The position numbers and the translations under genes were made by a program. 64,000 bases of DNA from Pleurodeles waltl (Eukaryota > Chordata > Amphibia > Caudata > Salamandridae). Shown here piece by piece: positions 32,253 to 44,997 of this stretch. The notes under the pieces were generated by a model. That model worked only from the letters and a program-made list of their open reading frames with translations. It did no database searches and was not told where the DNA came from. The stretch's first letter is position 1. Each line of letters opens with the position of its first letter. The stretch is taken from NCBI RefSeq assembly GCF_031143425.1, contig NW_027150038.1, positions 62,001 to 126,000 on the forward strand, given 5' to 3'.

Positions 32253-32559
32253 AGCCAAAACAGTGGGCAGGTCGGACTCTTCAGTCTGCACTTGTTGATT
32301 TTGCCGCTTGCAATGTTCCTATCAAAGTCACAGCTTTAAAGGCCCCACAATATAACATGGCCAAGAAAAAAAAAAAAAAACAGAACAAGAAACAATGCAC
32401 ATGCACGACCACCGAGGGATGCAGATAACTTTTTAGCGTCCTGCAATAGTAAAGCACGTTTTACACAGGTCACAAGTTTTTAAAGGTCATTTCTGTCTAA
32501 GTGTGCATTGAGAGAGACTGAGGTTTTAGGGAGCAAACACAAAAGCTGCTGCTGCCAAG

Positions 32560-32632
32560 TGTTTCTGCCCGGTCTCGAACCGGGGACCTTTCGCATGTGA
32601 GGCGAACGTGATAACCACTACACTACAGAAAC
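32560..32632 (-). tRNA. tRNA-Val-CAC: tRNA-Val(CAC), unit 10
   Basis: Same allele as unit 7 (base 38 T). Confidence 0.95.
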
Positions 32633-33020
32633 AAGCTTGCTGGTTTTACTGAAGGAGCACAGTTCCCCTCATATGTTTGCACGATTTCCTCTATACTTTA
32701 TCAGCAGTTGCTCGGAATGCGAGGGGTAAGTGTGAAAATTGCAGCGGTGTCAGCCAGCATGCATACACTCAGACGTCCTGAAAAATCCCACAGCTGCGGG
32801 CAGAGACAGACAAATATCTGATGCCTAAATGCCAGGAAGGAGAGCCTGTGAAATCATCACACAGGGCGCACTGAGAGCAAGCAGGAAGGAAGCCAAGGCA
32901 TTGTAATCCATTTTTCGCCTGAGGCAAAAAATATGTTTTGCGCAACAATGCTTCGAGTGGAATGAGAAATGTTGAGGGGTTGTGTATTTTGAGCAGGATT
33001 TGATTGTTTTCCGCTAAAAT

Positions 33021-33092
33021 GGGCTCGTCCGGGATTTGAACCTGGGACTTCTCGCACCCTAAGCGAGAATCATACCCCTAGTCCAACGAGCC
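33021..33092 (-). tRNA. tRNA-Pro-AGG: tRNA-Pro(AGG), unit 10
   Basis: Has the variable-loop change of unit 7 plus one D-stem change (GGTCTAG to GGACTAG). Confidence 0.93.
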
Positions 33093-33282
33093 TGGGCACA
33101 GAAATGCAACAGCTCCGACCCTGCTCGGAGGGTTGGTGACAGAGAGTGGGAGACTACATCCCAAAGCAAGAAACTGCACATGGTGCTCTCTTCTGCAGTA
33201 CGACTAGAGTCATTTGCATGGTCTTCATCGAACATGACATAAAAAGCCTCTATCCTTTAGACATTTTGGCCCAGATTTACAA

Positions 33283-33902
33283 GAAAATGACTAAGCGCGA
33301 CGCTGTGCCAAATTTGCAAGCCCCACGCGCCGTCATTTTCAAAATGCAGGGAAGCGCCGTATTTAGTAGAATACAGCGCACCCCTGTGCTTCCCCCTGCG
33401 CCAGCTCTAAATTAGCTGCTGAGCGCCAACGCAGCCGTTCTTGCACCATGGTACAAGGATGACTGCGTTGAGGGGGAAATTGTTTTTGTGCAGGAAGGGA
33501 CACCTTCCTGCCCAAAAAAAAAATCTTCAATGGTGATTTGCTCTTACTTCTATGTGTGCTGCAGAATGCATCACACATAGAAAGAGCAAAAACAAGGAGA
33601 AATGAAAACATTTCTCCTCAGTGCGCCACTCTAACGACACCCCTGGGATGGCGTTGGATTTTGGTGCTGACGCAGATTTACGCCAACTCCTAAATCTGGA
33701 GCAGCATCAAAATGCTATGGTGTTGCTGTGGCACACTCCCAACAACACCCATTGCACGCCCCTTCCAGGGAACGCGCTGCGTGCTAAGGGGCCGTATTTA
33801 CAAGGTGGTGTTAAGCCACAAAAAGTGGCTGAACGCCATCTTGTAAATACCGCGCAGTGCATAGTGCCACCGGGGCGTCACTAAAAGTGATACTCCGGTG
33901 GC
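33283..33902. repeat. Hairpin cascade, unit 10
   Basis: Same block. One change in the right arm of the last hairpin (GTGATACTCC). Confidence 0.85.
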
Positions 33903-34198
33903 GATAGGACCTTGTAAGTCTGGCACTTTATTTGCTCAAGGTGTGTGTTCTTGGTGAGGGCAGGAAAGCTATTTTCGCTCTCGTACCTTCCTTCCTTGGC
34001 TGGCTTGAATGCTGTAGGCTCAGGCTTCATTGCAAAGGTCAAACAGTGAGCAACTGACTGCCGTAAGCTGGCGCAACTCCTCTTGGTGAGCTGTGACAGA
34101 TGCCCCAGGAGCGTAGTACCTCACGATGGTGAGGGATCGACACAGTCTCTTTTATCTCAGCTTGCCTGTCAGGTGAGGCAGGAAATGCAAATACTGTG

Positions 34199-34271
34199 AA
34201 AAAGCCCAGCGACTCGAACCAGGGACCTTTCGCATGTGAGGTGCGCATGATAACCACTACACTAGACAAAC
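34199..34271 (-). pseudogene. Decayed tRNA-Val, unit 10
   Basis: Same as unit 1. Confidence 0.85.
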
Positions 34272-34718
34272 AGACACACTTGCCGGCTTGCTTCATGTGG
34301 CTATGCATTGTACTGGAACCACCACACTATGGAAACAGACACACCTGCTTGCTTTATGTGGCTATGCATTGGACTGGGATGCAAGGATGAGGGCCAATGT
34401 TCATGACGCTCAAAGCTGAGCCTTCCGGAACACGATCTCTTCCCTTGGAAGAAAGGAACTGGGATCACTTTCATTCCAAGAGGTGATTTCAGAACTGGAC
34501 CCGAAATTACCATGGAGAAGCACTGTGCATTTAATGTTCCTACGAGCACTGCTGCTCCAGCACAGAAAAGCAGTTGCAAAGAAATCTCACATACCTTCAT
34601 GATGCTGAACCGTCTCGACGCCAGTATAAAGCATGTATTGCATTGCAACATGACATCTTACAAGAGTGAAAAGCAGAAATACTCCTGTTTAAAACACAGA
34701 CTGAACCTATAAAGGTAG

Positions 34719-34790
34719 GGGTTTGTCTGGGATTTGAACCGAGGTCCTCTCACACCCGAAGCGAGAATCATACCCCTATACCAACTAGAC
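34719..34790 (-). pseudogene. Decayed tRNA-Pro(CGG), unit 10
   Basis: Same as unit 1. Confidence 0.85.
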
Positions 34791-35712
34791 TGCCGCTGCA
34801 TAGTCATTTGAAACATCTTCTGAAGCGTCTTTCCGAAAAGCAGGGCCATTTGGAGGCTCTCTCTCTTTAAGCGTGCCATAGCAATTGATGTTTTCTGTCA
34901 AGGATTTTTTGTTTGTCTCTAGCAAGGCAAGAGGTAGTCAAAATGCCCTGTGCCAGTGAGCTGAACTAGGGCACTGATGTGAAAAGCAGACCCTTTCTGG
35001 TAGTTGTAACCCGCTGCAAGTCATGGACCCTTGCACCTTAGACTTCCCAACCAGAAGCACTGATGGGCCTGCTAGCGCTTGAGCCAGAGGAGCATGCCTC
35101 TTGGATTCAAGCACACTTGCTCGATCAGCGCTCGATCACGCGAGATTTATATTAGTGGCTCATAGGCCTGAAACACTCACCTGGGAGACGCAGGGTGGCT
35201 GATTTCCCGGAATGGCCCTTGATGGGGAAATCACCTCCTTTCCCCGCCTCATTTCAGAATTGTGTGCTAGTCGCAAGACAGTGTTCAGGGGTTCATGGGT
35301 ACTGCCTACTCCCAGCTGCCTCTCTGTCTTCTTCATGTAAATTGCAAGTCACGAGGAGGCACCATTGCCAATATGCTCCGCCCACCTAACCAAGAAACCT
35401 AGTTTGAGCTTGTCTGCCTGTGTTGTTGCAGGGGCAGTGTCTTCTTTGCCCAAAAGGTGGCAGGAGAGCCTCACTTCAAACAATAGAATCAACTGCTTAA
35501 GTAGAAACCAGCATGGTAGTTACTGTCATAAAGTGCAGCTCTAACAGAAGGTGTGCCTGAGACGCCCCTTCCAGTAATACACAGAATTTTGATTGAGGGC
35601 CCAGCCGATGGGTTGGTGGATTTCTCCTCACATGCCACAGCAGCTTCCAAAGATAGTGGTGTGAGGAGCTGGCTCTGCAAGCAGAGTAAGATTTAAGGGA
35701 AGAAAATACACC

Positions 35713-35824
35713 TGTCAGAAGTGGGATTTGAACCCACGCCTCCATGAAGAGACCAGAAGGCTCAGCTTCACTGAAGATCAAGCTCTCTTGAGTCTGGCGC
35801 CTTAGACCACTCGGCCATCCTGAC
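35713..35824 (-). tRNA. tRNA-Leu-CAA: tRNA-Leu(CAA) with intron, unit 11
   Basis: Consensus copy. Intron 35759-35786. Confidence 0.96.
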
Positions 35825-36130
35825 AGCCAAAACAGTGGGCAGGTCGGACTCTTCAGTCTGCACTTGTTGATTTTGCCGCTTGCAATGTTCCTATCAAACT
35901 CACAGCTTTAAAGGCCCCACAATATAACATGGCCAAGAAAAAAAAAAAAAACAGAACAAGAAACAATGCACATGCACGACCACCGAGGGATGCAGATAAC
36001 TTTTTAGCGTCCTGCAATAGTAAAGCACGTTTTACACAGGTCACAAGTTTTTAAAGGTCATTTCTGTCTAAGTGTGCATTGAGAGAGACTGAGGTTTTAG
36101 GGAGCAAACACAAAAGCTGCTGCTGCCAAG

Positions 36131-36203
36131 TGTTTCTGCCCGGTCTCGAACCGGGGACCTTCCGCGTGTGAGGCGAACGTGATAACCACTACACTACAGA
36201 AAC
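36131..36203 (-). tRNA. tRNA-Val-CAC: tRNA-Val(CAC), unit 11
   Basis: Consensus except A42 to G, leaving a T-G pair in the anticodon stem. Confidence 0.95.
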
Positions 36204-36591
36204 AAGCTTGCTGGTTTGACTGAAGGAGCACAGTTCCCCTCATATGTTTGCACGATTTCCTCTATACTTTATCAGCAGTTGCTCGGAATGCGAGGGGTAA
36301 GTGTGAAAATTGCAGCGGTGTCAGCCAGCATGCATACACTCAGACGTCCTGAAAAATCCCACAGCTGCGGGCAGAGACAGACAAATATCTGATGCCTAAA
36401 TGCCAGGAAGGAGAGCCTGTGAAATCATCACACAGGGCGCACTGAGAGCAAGCAGGAAGGAAGCCAAGGCATTGTAATCCATTTTTCGCCTGAGGCAAAA
36501 AATATGTTTTGCGCAACAATGCTTCGAGTGGAATGAGAAATGTTGAGGGGTTGTGTATTTTGAGCAGGATTTGATTGTTTTCCGCTAAAAT

Positions 36592-36663
36592 GGGCTCGTC
36601 CGGGATTTGAACCTGGGACCTCTCGCACCCTAAGCGAGAATCATACCCCTAGACCAACGAGCC
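36592..36663 (-). tRNA. tRNA-Pro-AGG: tRNA-Pro(AGG), unit 11
   Basis: Identical to unit 1. One 5'-flank base differs. Confidence 0.96.
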
Positions 36664-36853
36664 TGGCCACAGAAATGCAACGGCTCCGACCCTGCTCGGA
36701 GGGTTGGTGACAGAGAGTGGGAGACTACATCCCAAAGCAAGAAACTGCACATGGTGCTCTCTTCTGCAGTACGACTAGAGTCATTTGCATGGTCTTCATC
36801 GAACATGACATAAAAAGCCTCTATCCTTTAGACATTTTGGCCCAGATTTACAA

Positions 36854-37473
36854 GAAAATGACTAAGCGCGACGCTGTGCCAAATTTGCAAGCCCCACGCG
36901 CCGTCATTTTCAAAATGCAGGGAAGCGCCGTATTTAGTAGAATACAGCGCACCCCTGTGCTTCCCCCTGCGCCAGCTCTAAATTAGCTGCTGAGCTCCAA
37001 CGCAGCCGTTCTTGCACCATGGTACAAGGATGACTGCGTTGAGGGGGAAATTGTTTTTGTGCAGGAAGGGACACCTTCCTGCCCAAAAAAAAAATCTTCA
37101 ATGGTGATTTGCTCTTACTTCTATGTGTGCTGCAGAATGCATCACACATAGAAAGAGCAAAAACAAGGAGAAATGAAAACATTTCTCCTCAGTGCGCCAC
37201 TCTAACGACACCCCTGGGATGGCGTTGGATTTTGGTGCTGACGCAGATTTACGCCAACTCCTAAATCTGGAGCAGCATCAAAATGCTATGGTGTTGCTGT
37301 GGCACACTCCCAACAACACCCATTGCACGCCCCTTCCAGGGAACGCGCTGCGTGCTAAGGGGCCGTATTTACAAGGTGGTGTTAAGCCACAAAAAGTGGC
37401 TGAACGCCATCTTGTAAATACCGCGCAGTGCATAGTGCCACCGGGGCGTCACTAAAAGTGATGCTCCGGTGGC
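36854..37473. repeat. Hairpin cascade, unit 11
   Basis: Same block as unit 1. Confidence 0.85.
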
Positions 37474-37769
37474 GATAGGGCCTTGTAAGTCTGGCACTTT
37501 ATTTGCTCAAGGTGTGTGTTCTTGGTGAGGGCAGGAAAGCTATTTTCGCTCTCGTACCTTCCTTCCTTGGCTGGCTTGAATGCTGTAGGCTCAGGCTTCA
37601 TTGCAAAGGTCAAACAGTGAGCAACTGACTGCCGTAAGCTGGCGCAACTCCTCTTGGTGAGCTGTGACAGATGCCCCAGGAGCGTAGTACCTCACGATGG
37701 TGAGGGATAGACACAGTCTCTTTTATCTCAGCTTGCCTGTCAGGTGAGGCAGGAAATGCAAATACTGTG

Positions 37770-37842
37770 AAAAAGCCCAGCGACTCGAACCAGGGACCTT
37801 TCGCATGTGAGGTGCGCATGATAACCACTACACTAGACAAAC
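37770..37842 (-). pseudogene. Decayed tRNA-Val, unit 11
   Basis: Same as unit 1. Confidence 0.85.
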
Positions 37843-38289
37843 AGACACACTTGCCGGCTTGCTTCATGTGGCTATGCATTGTACTGGAACCACCACATTA
37901 TGGAAACAGACACACCTGCTTGCTTTATGTGGCAATGCATTGGACTGGGATGCAAGGATGAGGGCCAATGTTCATGACGCTCAAAGCTGAGCCTTCCGGA
38001 ACACGATCTCTTCCCTTGGAAGAAAGGAACTGGGATCACTTTCATTCCAAGAGGTGATTTCAGAACTGGACCCGAAATTACCATGGAGAAGCACTGTGCA
38101 TTTAATGTTCCTACGAGCACTGCTGCTCCAGCACAGAAAAGCAGCTGCAAAGAAATCTCGCATACCTTCATGATGCTGAACCGTCTCGACGCCAGTATAA
38201 AGCATGTATTGCATTGCAACATGACATCTTACAAGAGTGAAAAGCAGAAATACTCCTGTTTAAAATACAGACTGAACCTATAAAGGTAG

Positions 38290-38361
38290 GGGTTTGTCTG
38301 GGATTTGAACCGAGGTCCTCTCACACCCGAAGCGAGAATCATACCCCTATACCAACTAGAC
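38290..38361 (-). pseudogene. Decayed tRNA-Pro(CGG), unit 11
   Basis: Same as unit 1. Confidence 0.85.
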
Positions 38362-39284
38362 TGCCGCTGCATAGTCATTTGAAACATCTTCTGAAGCGTC
38401 TTTCCGAAAAGCAGGGCCATTTGGAGGCTCTCTCTCTCTAAGCGTGCCATAGCAATTGATGTTTTCTGTCAAGGATTTTTTGTTTGTCTCTAGCAAGGCA
38501 AGAGGTAGTCAAAATGCCCTGTGCCAGTGAGCTGAACTAGGGCACTGATGTGAAAAGCAGACCCTTTCTGGTAGTTGTAACCCGCTGCAAGTCATGGACC
38601 CTTGCACCTTAGACTTCCCAACCAGAAGCACTGATGGGCCTGCTAGCTCTTGAGCCAGAGGAGCATGCCTCTTGGATTCAAGCACACTTGCTCGATCAGC
38701 GCTCGATCAGGCGAGATTTATATTAGTGGCTCATAGGCCTGAAACACTCACCTGGGAGACGCAGGGTGGCTGATTTCCCGGAATGGCCCTTGATGGGGAA
38801 ATCACCTCCTTTCCCCCGCCTCATTTCAGAATTGTGTGCTAGTCGCAAGACAGTGTTCAGGGGTTCATGGGTACTGCCTACTCCCAGCTGCCTCTCTGTC
38901 TTCTTCATGTAAATTGCAAGTCACGAGGAGGCACCATTGCCAATATGCTCCGCCCACCTAACCAAGAAACCTAGTTTGAGCTTGTCTGCCTGTGTTGTTG
39001 CAGGGGCAGTGTCTTCTTTGCCCAAAAGGTGGCAGGAGAGCCTCACTTCAAAGAATAGAATCAACTGCTTAAGTAGAAACCAGCATGGTAGTTACTGTCA
39101 TAAAGTGCAGCTCTAATAGAAGGTGTGCCTGAGACGCCCCTTCCAGTAATACACAGAATTTTGATTGAGGGCCCAGCCGATGGGTTGGTGGATTTCTCCT
39201 CACATGCCACAGCAGCTTCCAAAGATAGTGGTGTGAGGAGCTGGCTCTGCAAGCAGAGTAAGATTTAAGGGAAGAAAATACACC

Positions 39285-39396
39285 TGTCAGAAGTGGGATT
39301 TGAACCCACGCCTCCATGAAGAGACCAGAAGGCTCAGCTTCACTGAAGATCAAGCTCTCTTGAGTCTGGCGCCTTAGACCACTCGGCCATCCTGAC
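39285..39396 (-). tRNA. tRNA-Leu-CAA: tRNA-Leu(CAA) with intron, unit 12
   Basis: Consensus copy. Intron 39331-39358. Confidence 0.96.
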
Positions 39397-39703
39397 AGCC
39401 AAAACAGTGTGCAGGTCGGACTCTTCAGTCTGCACTTGTTGATTTTGCCGCTTGCAATGTTCCTATCAAAGTCACAGCTTTAAAGGCCCCACAATATAAC
39501 ATGGCCAAGAAAAAAAAAAAAAAACAGAACAAGAAACAATGCACATGCACGACCACCGAGGGATGCAGATAACTTTTTAGCGTCCTGCAATAGTAAAGCA
39601 CGTTTTACACAGGTCACAAGTTTTTAAAGGTCATTTCTGTCTAAGTGTGCATTGAGAGAGACTGAGGTTTTAGGGAGCAAACACAAAAGCTGCTGCTGCC
39701 AAG

Positions 39704-39776
39704 TGTTTCTGCCCGGTCTCGAACCGGGGACCTATCGCGTGTGAGGCGAACGTGATAACCACTACACTACAGAAAC
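39704..39776 (-). tRNA. tRNA-Val-CAC: tRNA-Val(CAC), unit 12
   Basis: Consensus except one A-to-T change at base 43, at the outer end of the anticodon stem (GCGAT). Confidence 0.94.
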
Positions 39777-40164
39777 AAGCTTGCTGGTTTGACTGAAGTA
39801 GCACAGTTCCCCTCATATGTTTGCACGATTTCCTCTATACTTTATCAGCAGTTGCTCGGAATGCGAGGGGTAAGTGTGAAAATTGCAGCGGTGTCAGCCA
39901 GCATGCATACACTCAGACGTCCTGAAAAATCCCACAGCTGCGGGCAGAGACAGACAAATATCTGATGCCTAAATGCCAGGAAGGAGAGCCTGTGAAATCA
40001 TCACACAGGGCGCACTGAGAGCAAGCAGGAAGGAAGCCAAGGCATTGTAATCCATTTTTCGCCTGAGGCAAAAAATATGTTTTGCGCAACAATGCTTCGA
40101 GTGGAATGAGAAATGTTGAGGGGTTGTGTATTTTGAGCAGGATTTGATTGTTTTCCGCTAAAAT

Positions 40165-40236
40165 GGGCTCGTCCGGGATTTGAACCTGGGACCTCTCGCA
40201 CCCTAAGCGAGAATCATACCCCTAGACCAACGAGCC
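40165..40236 (-). tRNA. tRNA-Pro-AGG: tRNA-Pro(AGG), unit 12
   Basis: Identical to unit 1. Confidence 0.96.
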
Positions 40237-40426
40237 TGGGCACAGAAATGCAACGGCTCCGACCCTGCTCGGAGGGTTGGTGACAGAGAGTGGGAGACTA
40301 CATCCCAAAGCAAGAAACTGCACATGGTGCTCTCTTCTGCAGTACGACTAGAGTCATTTGCATGGTCTTCATCGAACATGACATAAAAAGCCTCTATCCT
40401 TTAGACATTTTGGCCCATATTTACAA

Positions 40427-41046
40427 GAAAATGACTAAGCGCGACGCTGTGCCAAATTTGCAAGCCCCACGCGCCGTCATTTTCAAAATGCATGGAAGCG
40501 CCGTATTTAGTAGAATACAGCGCACCCCTGTGCTTCCCCCTGCGCCAGCTCTAAATTAGCTGCTGAGCGCCAACGCAGCCGTTCTTGCACCATGGTACAA
40601 GGATGACTGCGTTGAGGGGGAAATTGTTTATGTGCAGGAAGGGACACCTTCCTGCCCAAAAAAAAAATCTTCAATGGTGATTTGCTCTTAATTCTATGTG
40701 TGCTGCAGAATGCATCACACATAGAAAGAGCAAAAACAAGGAGAAATGAAAATATTTCTCCTCAGTGCGCCACTCTAACGACACCCCTGGGATGGCGTTG
40801 GATTTTGGTGCTGACGCAGATTTACGCCAACTCCTAAATCTGGAGCAGCATCAAAATGCTATGGTGTTGCTGTGGCACACTCCCAACAACACCCATTGCA
40901 CGCCCCTTCCAGGGAACGCGCTGCGTGCTAAGGGGCCGTATTTACAAGGTGGTGTTAAGCCACAAAAAGTGGCTGAACGCCATCTTGTAAATACCGCGCA
41001 GTGCATAGTGCCACTGGGGCGTCACTAAAAGTGATGCTCCGGTGGC
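40427..41046. repeat. Hairpin cascade, unit 12
   Basis: Same block with several private changes (ATTGTTTATG, TTAATTCTATG, CCACTGGGGCG) that each weaken one arm. Confidence 0.85.
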
Positions 41047-41342
41047 GATAGGACCTTGTAAGTCTGGCACTTTATTTGCTCAAGGTGTGTGTTCTTGGTG
41101 AGGGCAGGAAAGGTATTTTCGCTCTCGTACCTTCCTTCCTTGGCTGGCTTGAATGCTGTAGGCTCAGGCTTCATTGCAAAGGTCAAACAGTGAGCAACTG
41201 ACTGCCGTAAGCTGGCGCAACTCCTCTTGGTGAGCTGTGACAGATGCCCCAGGAGCATAGTACCTCACGATGGTGAGGGATAGACACAGTCTCTTTTATC
41301 TCAGCTTGCCTGTCAGGTGAGGCAGGAAATGCAAATACTGTG

Positions 41343-41415
41343 AAAAAGCCCAGCGACTCGAACCAGGGACCTTTCGCATGTGAGGTGCGCATGATAACCA
41401 CTACACTAGACAAAC
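41343..41415 (-). pseudogene. Decayed tRNA-Val, unit 12
   Basis: Same as unit 1. Confidence 0.85.
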
Positions 41416-41862
41416 AGACACACTTGCCGTCTTGCTTCATGTGGCTATGCATTGTACTGGAACCACCACACTATGGAAACAGACACACCTGCTTGCTTTA
41501 TGTGGCTATGCATTGGACTGGGATGCAAGGATGAGGGCCAATGTTCATGACGCTCAAAGCTGAGCCTTCCGGAACACGATCTCTTCCCTTGGAAGAAAGG
41601 AACTGGGATCACTTTCATTCCAAGAGGTGATTTCAGAACTGGACCCGAAATTACCATGGAGAAGCACTGTGCATTTAATGTTCCTACGAGCACTGCTGCT
41701 CCAGCACAGAAAAGCAGTTGCAAAAAAATCTCGCATACCTTCATGATGCTGAACCGTCTCGACGCCAGTATAAAGCATGTATTGCATTGCAACATGACAT
41801 CTTACAAGAGTGAAAAGCAGAAATACTCCTGTTTAAAACACAGACTGAACCTATAAAGGTAG

Positions 41863-41934
41863 GGGTTTGTCTGGGATTTGAACCGAGGTCCTCTCACACC
41901 CGAAGCGAGAATCATACCCCTATACCAACTAGAC
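41863..41934 (-). pseudogene. Decayed tRNA-Pro(CGG), unit 12
   Basis: Same as unit 1. Confidence 0.85.
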
Positions 41935-42867
41935 TGCCGCTGCATAGTCATTTGAAACATCTTCTGAAGCGTCTTTCCGAAAAGCAGGGCCATTTGGAGG
42001 CTCTCTCTCTCTAAGCGTGCCATAGCAATTGATGTTTTCTGTCAAGGATTTTTTGTTTGTCTCTAGCAAGGCAAGAGGTAGTCAAAATGCCCTTTGCCAG
42101 TGAGCTGAACTAGGGCACTGATGTGAAAAGCAGACCCTTTCTGGTAGTTGTAACCCGCTGCAAGTCATGGACCATTGCACCTTAGACTTCCCAACCAGAA
42201 GCACTGAAGGGCCTGCTAGCTCTTGAGCCAGAGGAGCATGCCTCTTGGATTCAAGCACACTTGCTTGATCAGCGCTCAATCAGGCTCGATCAGGCGAGAT
42301 TTATATTAGTGGCTCATAGGCCTGAAACACTCACCTGGGAGACGCAGGGTGGCTGATTTCCCGGAATGGCCCTTGATGGGGAAATCACCTCCTTTCCCCC
42401 GCCTCATTTCAGAATTGTGTGCTAGTCGCAAGTCAGTGTTCAGGGGTTCATGGGTACTGCCTACTCCCAGCTGCCTCTCTGTCTTCTTCATGTAAATTGC
42501 AAGTCACGAGGAGGCACCATTGCCAATATGCTCCGCCCACCTAACCAAGAAACCTAGTTTGAGCTTGTCTGCCTGTGTTGTTGCAGGGGCAGTGTCTTCT
42601 TTGCCCAAAAGGTGGCAGGAGAGCCTCACTTCAAACAATAGAATCAACTGCTTAAGTAGAAACCAGCATGGTAGTTACTGTCATAAAGTGCAGCTCTAAC
42701 AGAAGGTGTGCCTGAGACGCCCCTTCCAGTAATACACAGAATTTTGATTGAGGGCCCAGCCGATGGGTTGGTGGATTTCTCCTCACATGCCACAGCAGCT
42801 TCCAAAGATAGTGGTGTGAGGAGCTGGCTCTGCAAGCAGAGTAAGATTTAAGGGAAGAAAATACACC

Positions 42868-42979
42868 TGTCAGAAGTGGGATTTGAACCCACGCCTCCAT
42901 GAAGAGACCAGAAGGCTCAGCTTCACTGAAGATCAAGCTCTCTTGAGTCTGGCGCCTTAGACCACTCGGCCATCCTGAC
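42868..42979 (-). tRNA. tRNA-Leu-CAA: tRNA-Leu(CAA) with intron, unit 13
   Basis: Consensus copy. Intron 42914-42941. Confidence 0.96.
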
Positions 42980-43286
42980 AGCCAAAACAGTGTGCAGGTC
43001 GGACTCTTCAGTCTGCACTTGTTGATTTTGCCGCTTGCAATGTTCCTATCAAAGTCACAGCTTTAAAGGCCCCACAATATAACATGGCCAAGAAAAAAAA
43101 AAAAAAACAGAACAAGAAACAATGCACATGCACGACCACCGAGGGATGCAGATAACTTTTTAGCGTCCTGCAATAGTAAAGCACGTTTTACACAGGTCAC
43201 AAGTTTTTAAAGGTCATTTCTGTCTAAGTGTGCATTGAGAGAGACTGAGGTTTTAGGGAGCAAACACAAAAGCTGCTGCTGCCAAG

Positions 43287-43359
43287 TGTTTCTGCCCGGT
43301 CTCGAACCGGGGACCTTTCGCGTGTGAGGCAAACGTGATAACCACTACACTACAGAAAC
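43287..43359 (-). tRNA. tRNA-Val-CAC: tRNA-Val(CAC), unit 13
   Basis: Consensus with the T29-G41 pair. Confidence 0.95.
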
Positions 43360-43747
43360 AAGCTTGCTGGTTTGACTGAAGGAGCACAGTTCCCCTCATA
43401 TGTTTGCACGATTTCCTCTATACTTTATCAGCAGTTGCTCGGAATGCGAGGGGTAAGTGTGAAAATTGCAGCGGTGTCAGCCAGCATGCATACACTCAGA
43501 CGTCCTGAAAAATCCCACAGCTGCGGGCAGAGACAGACAAATATCTGATGCCTAAATGCCAGGAAGGAGAGCCTGTGAAATCATCACACAGGGCGCACTG
43601 AGAGCAAGCAGGAAGGAAGCCAAGGCATTGTAATCCATTTTTCGCCTGAGGCAAAAAATATGTTTTGCGCAACAATGCTTCGAGTGGAATGAGAAATGTT
43701 GAGGGGTTGTGTATTTTGAGCAGGATTTGATTGTTTTCCGCTAAAAT

Positions 43748-43819
43748 GGGCTCGTCCGGGATTTGAACCTGGGACCTCTCGCACCCTAAGCGAGAATCAT
43801 ACCCCTAGACCAACGAGCC
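43748..43819 (-). tRNA. tRNA-Pro-AGG: tRNA-Pro(AGG), unit 13
   Basis: Identical to unit 1. Confidence 0.96.
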
Positions 43820-44009
43820 TGGGCACAGAAATGCAACGGCTCCGACCCTGCTCGGAGGGTTGGTGACAGAGAGTGGGAGACTACATCCCAAAGCAAGAAA
43901 CTGCACATGGTGCTCTCTTCTGCAGTACGACTAGAGTCATTTGCATGGTCTTCATCGAACATGACATAAAAAGCCTCTATCCTTTAGACATTTTGGCCCA
44001 GATTTACAA

Positions 44010-44628
44010 GAAAATGACTAAGTGCGACGCTGTGCCAAATTTGCAAGCCCCACGCGCCGTCATTTTCAAAATGCAGGGAAGCACCGTATTTAGTAGAATA
44101 CAGCGCACCCCTGTGCTTCCCCCTGCGCCAGCTCTAAATTAGCTGCTGAGCGCCAACGCAGCCGTTCTTGCACCATGGTACAAGGATGACTGCGTTGAGG
44201 GGGAAATTGTTTTTGTGCAGGAAGGGACACCTTCCTGCCCAAAAAAAAATCTTCAATGGTGATTTGCTCTTACTTCTATGTGTGCTGCAGAATGCATCAC
44301 ACATAGAAAGAGCAAAAACAAGGAGAAATGAAAACATTTCTCCTCAGTGCGCCACTCTAACGACACCCCTGGGATGGCGTTGGATTTTGGTGCTGACGCA
44401 GATTTACGCCAACTCCTAAATCTGGAGCAGCATCAAAATGCTATGGTGTTGCTGTGGCACACTCCCAACAACACCCATTGCACGCCCCTTCCAGGGAACG
44501 CGCTGCGTGCTAAGGGGCCGTATTTACAAGGTGGTGTTAAGCCACAAAAAGTGGCTGAACGCCATCTTGTAAATACCGCGCAGTGCATAGTGCCACCGGG
44601 GCGTCACTAAAAGTGATGCTCCGGTGGC
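44010..44628. repeat. Hairpin cascade, unit 13
   Basis: Same block with 9 A after the fourth hairpin and GCACCGTATT in the second. Confidence 0.85.
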
Positions 44629-44924
44629 GATAGGACCTTGTAAGTCTGGCACTTTATTTGCTCAAGGTGTGTGTTCTTGGTGAGGGCAGGAAAGGTATTT
44701 TCGCTCTCGTACCTTCCTTCCTTGGCTGGCTTGAATGCTGTAGGCTCAGGCTTCATTGCAAAGGTCAAACAGTGAGCAACTGACTGCCGTAAGCTGGCGC
44801 AACTCCTCTTGGTGAGCTGTGACAGATGCCCCAGGAGCATAGTACCTCACGATGGTGAGGGATAGACACAGTCTCTTTTATCTCAGCTTGCCTGTCAGGT
44901 GAGGCAGGAAATGCAAATACTGTG

Positions 44925-44997
44925 AAAAAGCCCAGCGACTCGAACCAGGGACCTTTCGCATGTGAGGTGCGCATGATAACCACTACACTAGACAAAC
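44925..44997 (-). pseudogene. Decayed tRNA-Val, unit 13
   Basis: Same as unit 1. Confidence 0.85.

Larger units (their letters stand above)
32141..35712 (-). repeat. Array unit 10 (3572 bp)
   Basis: The head matches unit 7. The 29-bp module is back before the next Leu. Confidence 0.95.
35713..39284 (-). repeat. Array unit 11 (3572 bp)
   Basis: Same layout with the 29-bp module. CAGAGTAAG near 35685 replaces CAGAGCAAG, a change shared by the later module-bearing units. Confidence 0.95.
39285..42867 (-). repeat. Array unit 12 (3583 bp)
   Basis: The longest complete unit. It is the first of the continuous run with the extra GATCAGGCTC copy (near 42288) and still has 10 A in the cascade A-run. 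Confidence 0.95.
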
